Of a DNA stretch of 64,000 nt, positions 60,717-64,000 are shown piece by piece. Below the pieces are notes generated by a model that saw nothing but the letters and a program-made list of their open reading frames with translations, made no database searches and was not told where the DNA came from. Position numbers and translations under genes: made by a program. The DNA comes from Glycomyces paridis. GTDB taxonomy: Bacteria > Actinomycetota > Actinomycetes > Mycobacteriales > Micromonosporaceae. The stretch spans positions 178,034 to 242,033 of the forward strand of contig NZ_STGX01000008.1 of the NCBI RefSeq assembly GCF_004912155.1, in the 5' to 3' direction. Each line of letters begins with the position of its first letter. Position 1 is the stretch's first letter.

Positions 60717-61675
60717 TGACCGCCGACGAACCCGGGACGGACGTGCTGACGGCGCGATCGTCCCGGGTTGTCGCCGCCCACAAGCTCCAGCGCCGCCGCG
60801 GCCGCGACAAGGCCGAGCGGTTCCTCGCCGAAGGGCCCCAGGCCGTCCGCGAGGCGATCGCCGCGGGCGTCGTCACCGACCTGTTCTACGACCTCGAAGC
60901 CGACGTCAAGCACTCGGACCTGGTCGACACCGCCGTCGCGGCGGGCGCCCACGTCCACCCCTGCACCGACGACGGCCTGGCCGCGCTCGCGGAGACCGTG
61001 ACCCCGCAGGGGCTCGTCGCCGTCTGCCGCTTCCTCGACCAGCGCCTTCCCGAGGACGCGACGCTCGTCGCGGTGCTCCACGGCATCACCGACCCCGGCA
61101 ACGCCGGGACCGTGCTGCGCGCGGCCGACGCCGCGGGCGCCGACTGCGTGGTGTTCGGCACCGACTCGGTCGACCCGTACAACGGCAAGTGCGTGCGCTC
61201 CTCCGCCGGGAGCCTGTTCCACCTGCCGGTGGTCCGCGCCGCCGACACGGCCGACCTGCTCGACGTGTTCGCGAACGCCCAGATCCTCGCGGCCGCCGCC
61301 GGCGGGGAGGACCTGTACGCGCTCGACGCCGCGGGCGACCTGGCCGCGCCGACCGTCTGGCTCTTCGGCTCCGAGGCCCACGGCCTCGACGAGGCGACCG
61401 CCGCGCTCGCGCACCGCAAGGTCGGCGTCCCCATCTGGGGGAAGGCCGAGAGCCTCAACCTCGCCGTCGCCGCGGGCGTCTGCCTTTATGCCAGCGCGGC
61501 CGCGCAGCGCAGGAAGTTAGAATGGCCTCATGTCGTACGGACGCCGCGAATTTATCCAGCCCGCCGGGTGCGGGCCGTGGCGTTAGGCGTCCACTTCCCC
61601 TTCTCTCCTGGCGGGCTGCGGCGGCGCCGCGTGCCTTTCCTAGACTCCACTTGGTCAAGCCAGGAGAAAAGACAG
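60716..61675 (+). CDS. SpoU/TrmH-type rRNA methyltransferase, frame open into pheS
   Basis: A SAM-dependent RNA 2'-O-methyltransferase of the knotted SPOUT class: N-terminal RNA-binding part (RFLAEGPQAVREAIAAG), then HGITDPGNAGTVLRAADAAGAD, FGTDSVDPYNGKCVRSSAGS, LFGSEAHGLD and the knot motif KAESLNLAVAAGVCLYA (end near 61500). Past AAAQRR the frame has no stop and runs through a non-conserved 55-codon stretch straight into pheS, ending at 62737. That stretch includes a rare TTA codon and looks non-coding. A one-base frame change would end it at TAG 61518-61520. The end given here is the last base before pheS; it is not a real stop. Confidence 0.85.
61518..61586 (+). promoter_or_regulatory. 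candidate pheS leader: -10 element and leaderless 18-codon ORF
   Basis: TAGAAT (61518-61523) lies 6 bases before ATG 61530. That ORF encodes MSYGRREFIQPAGCGPWR and ends at TAG 61584-61586. GGACGCC (61539-61545) pairs with GGCGTCC (61586-61592) at the end of the ORF. No -35 was found. A second TANNNT (TAGACT, 61641-61646) lies closer to pheS. Confidence 0.4.
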
Positions 61676-62737
61676 ATGAGCACAGAGAACGAGGCTGGCC
61701 TGCTCCAGCCCGAGGCCCTCGCGAGGGCCGTGAAAGACGCCGCCGCCGCCATCGAGTCGGCCGGGAGCCTTGAGGCGCTCGCCGCCGCCAAGACCGCCAC
61801 GCTCGGCGACAAGTCCCCGGTCTCGCTGGCCCGCAGGGCCATCGGCTCGATCCCGGGCAAGGAGCGCGGGGAGGCGGGGCGGAACGTGAACGCCGCCCGC
61901 ACCGAGATCACGGCCGTGTACGAGGCCCGCGAGGAGATCCTCAAGGCCGCCGAGGCGGCCCGGGTGCTCCGCGAGGAGACCGTGGACGTCACGGCCCGCA
62001 CGCCGCGGCGCCGCGAGGGGGCCCGGCACCCGATCAACGTCCAGATCGACCGGATCGCGGACCTGTTCGTCGCGATGGGCTACTCCATCGGCGAGGGCCC
62101 CGAGGTCGAGCTGGAGTGGTTCAACTTCGACGCGCTCAACATCCACCCCGACCACCCGGCCCGGACCATGATGGACACGTTCCACATCGCCGACGGCAAG
62201 GGCGGGTTCGGATCGAACATGGTGCTGCGCACGCACACCTCGACGGTGCAGATCCACACGATGCTCACGCAGGAGCCGCCGATCTACACGGTGGCGCCCG
62301 GGCGCGTGTACCGCACCGACGAGGTCGATGCGACGCACTCGCCGGTGTTCCACCAGACCGAGGGCCTCGTGGTCGACCGCGGCATCACCATGGCCGACCT
62401 CAAGGGCACCCTCGACCACTTCGCGAAGTCGGTGTTCGGGCCGGACGCGAGGACGCGCCTGCGGCCCTCGTACTTCCCGTTCACCGAGCCGAGCGCCGAG
62501 GTCGACGTGTGGTTCGCCGCGCACAAGGACGGCGCGCGCTGGATCGAGTGGGGCGGCTGCGGGATGGTCAACCCGCGCGTGCTGCGCGCCTGCGGGATCG
62601 ACCCCGAGGAGTACTCGGGCTTCGCGTTCGGCATGGGCGTGGAGCGCGCGCTCATGCTGCGCCACGGCATCACCGACCTGCGCGACATCATCGACGGCGA
62701 CGTCCGGTTCCCGGCCGGCCTGCGAGTGGAGGAGTAG
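61676..62737 (+). CDS. pheS: phenylalanine--tRNA ligase alpha subunit
   Basis: The 353-residue catalytic subunit charges tRNA-Phe. Class II motifs are plain: EVELEWFNFDALNIHPDHPA, VLRTHTSTVQIH, RVYRTDEVDATHSPVFHQ, FTEPSAEVDVWF and GFAFGMGVERALMLRHGI. AGGAG lies before ATG 61676. The methyltransferase frame is continuous with it, which would add a 320-residue N-terminal extension if read through. Confidence 0.97.
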   Translation: MSTENEAGLLQPEALARAVKDAAAAIESAGSLEALAAAKTATLGDKSPVSLARRAIGSIPGKERGEAGRNVNAARTEITAVYEAREEILKAAEAARVLREETVDVTARTPRRREGARHPINVQIDRIADLFVAMGYSIGEGPEVELEWFNFDALNIHPDHPARTMMDTFHIADGKGGFGSNMVLRTHTSTVQIHTMLTQEPPIYTVAPGRVYRTDEVDATHSPVFHQTEGLVVDRGITMADLKGTLDHFAKSVFGPDARTRLRPSYFPFTEPSAEVDVWFAAHKDGARWIEWGGCGMVNPRVLRACGIDPEEYSGFAFGMGVERALMLRHGITDLRDIIDGDVRFPAGLRVEE

Positions 62738-62740
62738 ACG

Positions 62741-64000
62741 ATGAGGATTCCCGTTTCCTGGCTCGCCGAGTACGCCGACCTGCCCGCGGACCTGACCACC
62801 GAGGCGCTCGACGCCGCGCTGGTCGAGGCCGGGCTGGAGGTCGAGGAGGTCGACGACCTGCGCGGGCGCGTCTCCGGGCCGCTCGTGGTGGGCCGTGTCG
62901 CCTCCATCGAGGAGCTGACGGAGTTCAAGAAGCCGATCCGCCACTGCCAGGTGGAGGTCGGCGAGGCCGAGCCGCGCTCGATCATCTGCGGCGCGCGGAA
63001 CTTCGCCGAGGGCGACCTCGTCGTGGTCGCGCTGCCGGGCGCGGAGCTGCCCGGCGGTTTCAAGATCGCCTCCCGCAAGACCTACGGGCGCCTGTCGGAC
63101 GGCATGATCTGCTCGGGCCGCGAGCTGGGGACCTCCGACGACCACGACGGCATCCTGATCCTGCCGGAGGGCGAGGTCGGCACCGACGCGCGCCCGCTCG
63201 TCGGGCTCGACGACGTCGTGTTCGAACTGGCGATCACCCCCGACATGGGCTACTGCTTCTCGGTGCGCGGCATCGCCCGCGAGGTGGCGCACCGTCTCGG
63301 CGTGGCGTTCACCGACCCGGTCGCGAAGGCCGCCGAGCCGACCGCGACCGCGACGGGGCCGTTCCCGCTGTCGGTCGAGACCGACGGCTGCGACCGCTTC
63401 ACGCTGCGCGCCGTGCACGGCGTGGACGCGAACGCGGAGTCCCCGGAGTGGATGGCGAAGCGGCTCGTCCAGGCCGGGATGCGCCCGCTGGGGCTGGCCG
63501 TGGACGTCACGAACTACCTCATGCTCGAACTGGGGCACCCGTTGCACGCCTTCGACCTCGACGCGTTGAACGAGGGCCTGACGGTGCGCCGGGCGGCGCC
63601 GGGCGAGAAGCTGCGGACCCTGGACGACGTGGAGCGGACGCTCGACGCCGAGGACATGGTCATCTGCGACGCGACCGGCCCGCTCTCGCTGGCCGGGGTC
63701 ATGGGCGGCCAGACCTCCGAGGTCGGGGCCGCGACCCGCAACGTGCTCATTGAAGCGGCGCACTGGGACCCGGTGTCGATCGCGCGCACCTCGCGGCGGC
63801 ACAAGCTCACCTCCGAGGCCTCCAAGCGCTACGAGCGCGGCGTGGACGGCTCGATCTCGCTGCTCGCCGCGCAGCGCGCCGCGGACCTGCTGGTGGAGTA
63901 CGGCGGCGGCACGCTCGCCCCCGAGGTCGCCGACGTGGACGATCGCAGTCCGCTCACGGCGATGACGATCCCGGTCGACCTGCCTTCGAAGGTGGTCGGC
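62741..64000 (+). CDS. pheT: phenylalanine--tRNA ligase beta subunit, 3' end outside window
   Basis: The first 420 codons of the beta subunit, starting MRIPVSWLAEYADLP after GGAGGAG in the pheS tail, 3 bases from the pheS stop. An OB-fold tRNA-binding domain (VVGRVASIEEL, CGARNFAEGDLVVVALPGA) is followed by the B3/4 editing region (LAVDVTNYLMLELGHPLHAFDLD) and part of B5. The frame is intact to the edge. Confidence 0.97.
   Translation, partial: MRIPVSWLAEYADLPADLTTEALDAALVEAGLEVEEVDDLRGRVSGPLVVGRVASIEELTEFKKPIRHCQVEVGEAEPRSIICGARNFAEGDLVVVALPGAELPGGFKIASRKTYGRLSDGMICSGRELGTSDDHDGILILPEGEVGTDARPLVGLDDVVFELAITPDMGYCFSVRGIAREVAHRLGVAFTDPVAKAAEPTATATGPFPLSVETDGCDRFTLRAVHGVDANAESPEWMAKRLVQAGMRPLGLAVDVTNYLMLELGHPLHAFDLDALNEGLTVRRAAPGEKLRTLDDVERTLDAEDMVICDATGPLSLAGVMGGQTSEVGAATRNVLIEAAHWDPVSIARTSRRHKLTSEASKRYERGVDGSISLLAAQRAADLLVEYGGGTLAPEVADVDDRSPLTAMTIPVDLPSKVVG

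Overview
The window is very GC-rich, with GTG and ATG starts, strong third-position GC bias and almost no TTA codons. It carries gene orders typical of actinobacteria: fasR-fabD-fabH-acpP-fabF, aceE next to DUF3052 and an AhpE-like peroxiredoxin, and infC-rpmI-rplT-rRNA methyltransferase-pheST. A secreted CBM2/PL11 rhamnogalacturonan lyase suggests a soil- or plant-associated mycelial actinomycete. Glycomycetaceae or a relative is a guess from style, not a demonstrated assignment. It looks like ordinary chromosome: no phage, integrase, insertion sequence or CRISPR array was seen.

Layout. 1-1013: end of a DUF418 membrane protein. 1388-6019: fatty-acid synthase II cluster on the minus strand, headed by its PucR-type regulator. 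6136-12253: thioredoxin, a membrane-anchored flavin/2Fe-2S reductase, pyruvate dehydrogenase E1 (aceE) and the divergent DUF3052-peroxiredoxin pair. 12351-21365: lipoprotein, CDF metal transporter, orphan peptide-binding lipoprotein, several uncharacterised genes and a sortase-anchored lectin-like protein. 21454-22185: guanidine-III riboswitch followed by two SMR exporter subunits. 22450-24684: rhamnogalacturonan lyase behind a promoter/operator pair. 24747-35849: small catabolic or detoxification genes (methyltransferase, RibD/DHFR-like reductase, alpha/beta hydrolase, VOC, MDR reductase, epoxide hydrolase), most paired with a divergent regulator (HxlR, TetR, LysR, WYL), plus a PrsW-family intramembrane protease with an overlapping upstream partner. 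35995-39300: giant HEAT-like protein. 39698-43146: ABC exporter pair with one degenerate ATPase. 43294-43365: tRNA-Val. 43512-52896: oxidoreductases, an eRF1-like protein, an iron box, a FAD monooxygenase with a palindromic operator, a cellulose-synthase-like glycosyltransferase, a nuclease-like protein, VOC, DUF3291 and TauE genes. 52966-58536: aconitase, Xaa-Pro aminopeptidase and a VapBC-like pair. 58590-64000: PH-domain protein, then the translation operon infC-rpmI-rplT-methyltransferase-pheS-pheT, which runs off the window.

The most informative non-coding signals are: the guanidine-III aptamer, whose 3' strand can alternatively pair with the ribosome-binding site of the first SMR gene; a 17/19 DtxR/IdeR iron box; sharp inverted repeats in the divergent promoters of the HxlR, TetR and LysR genes; the AUC start codon of infC preceded by an intrinsic terminator; and repeated cases where a TANNNT -10 element lies 6-7 bases before the start codon (likely leaderless mRNAs). 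The strongest protein-level oddities are the asymmetric ABC pair with matched loss of one ATP site, a methyltransferase frame that runs into pheS without a stop, and a small membrane ORF with its own Shine-Dalgarno nested in the end of a glycosyltransferase gene.

All calls are from reading the sequence; no database search was run. Starts were chosen by ribosome-binding site, family length and overlap with neighbours, and alternatives are stated where they matter.
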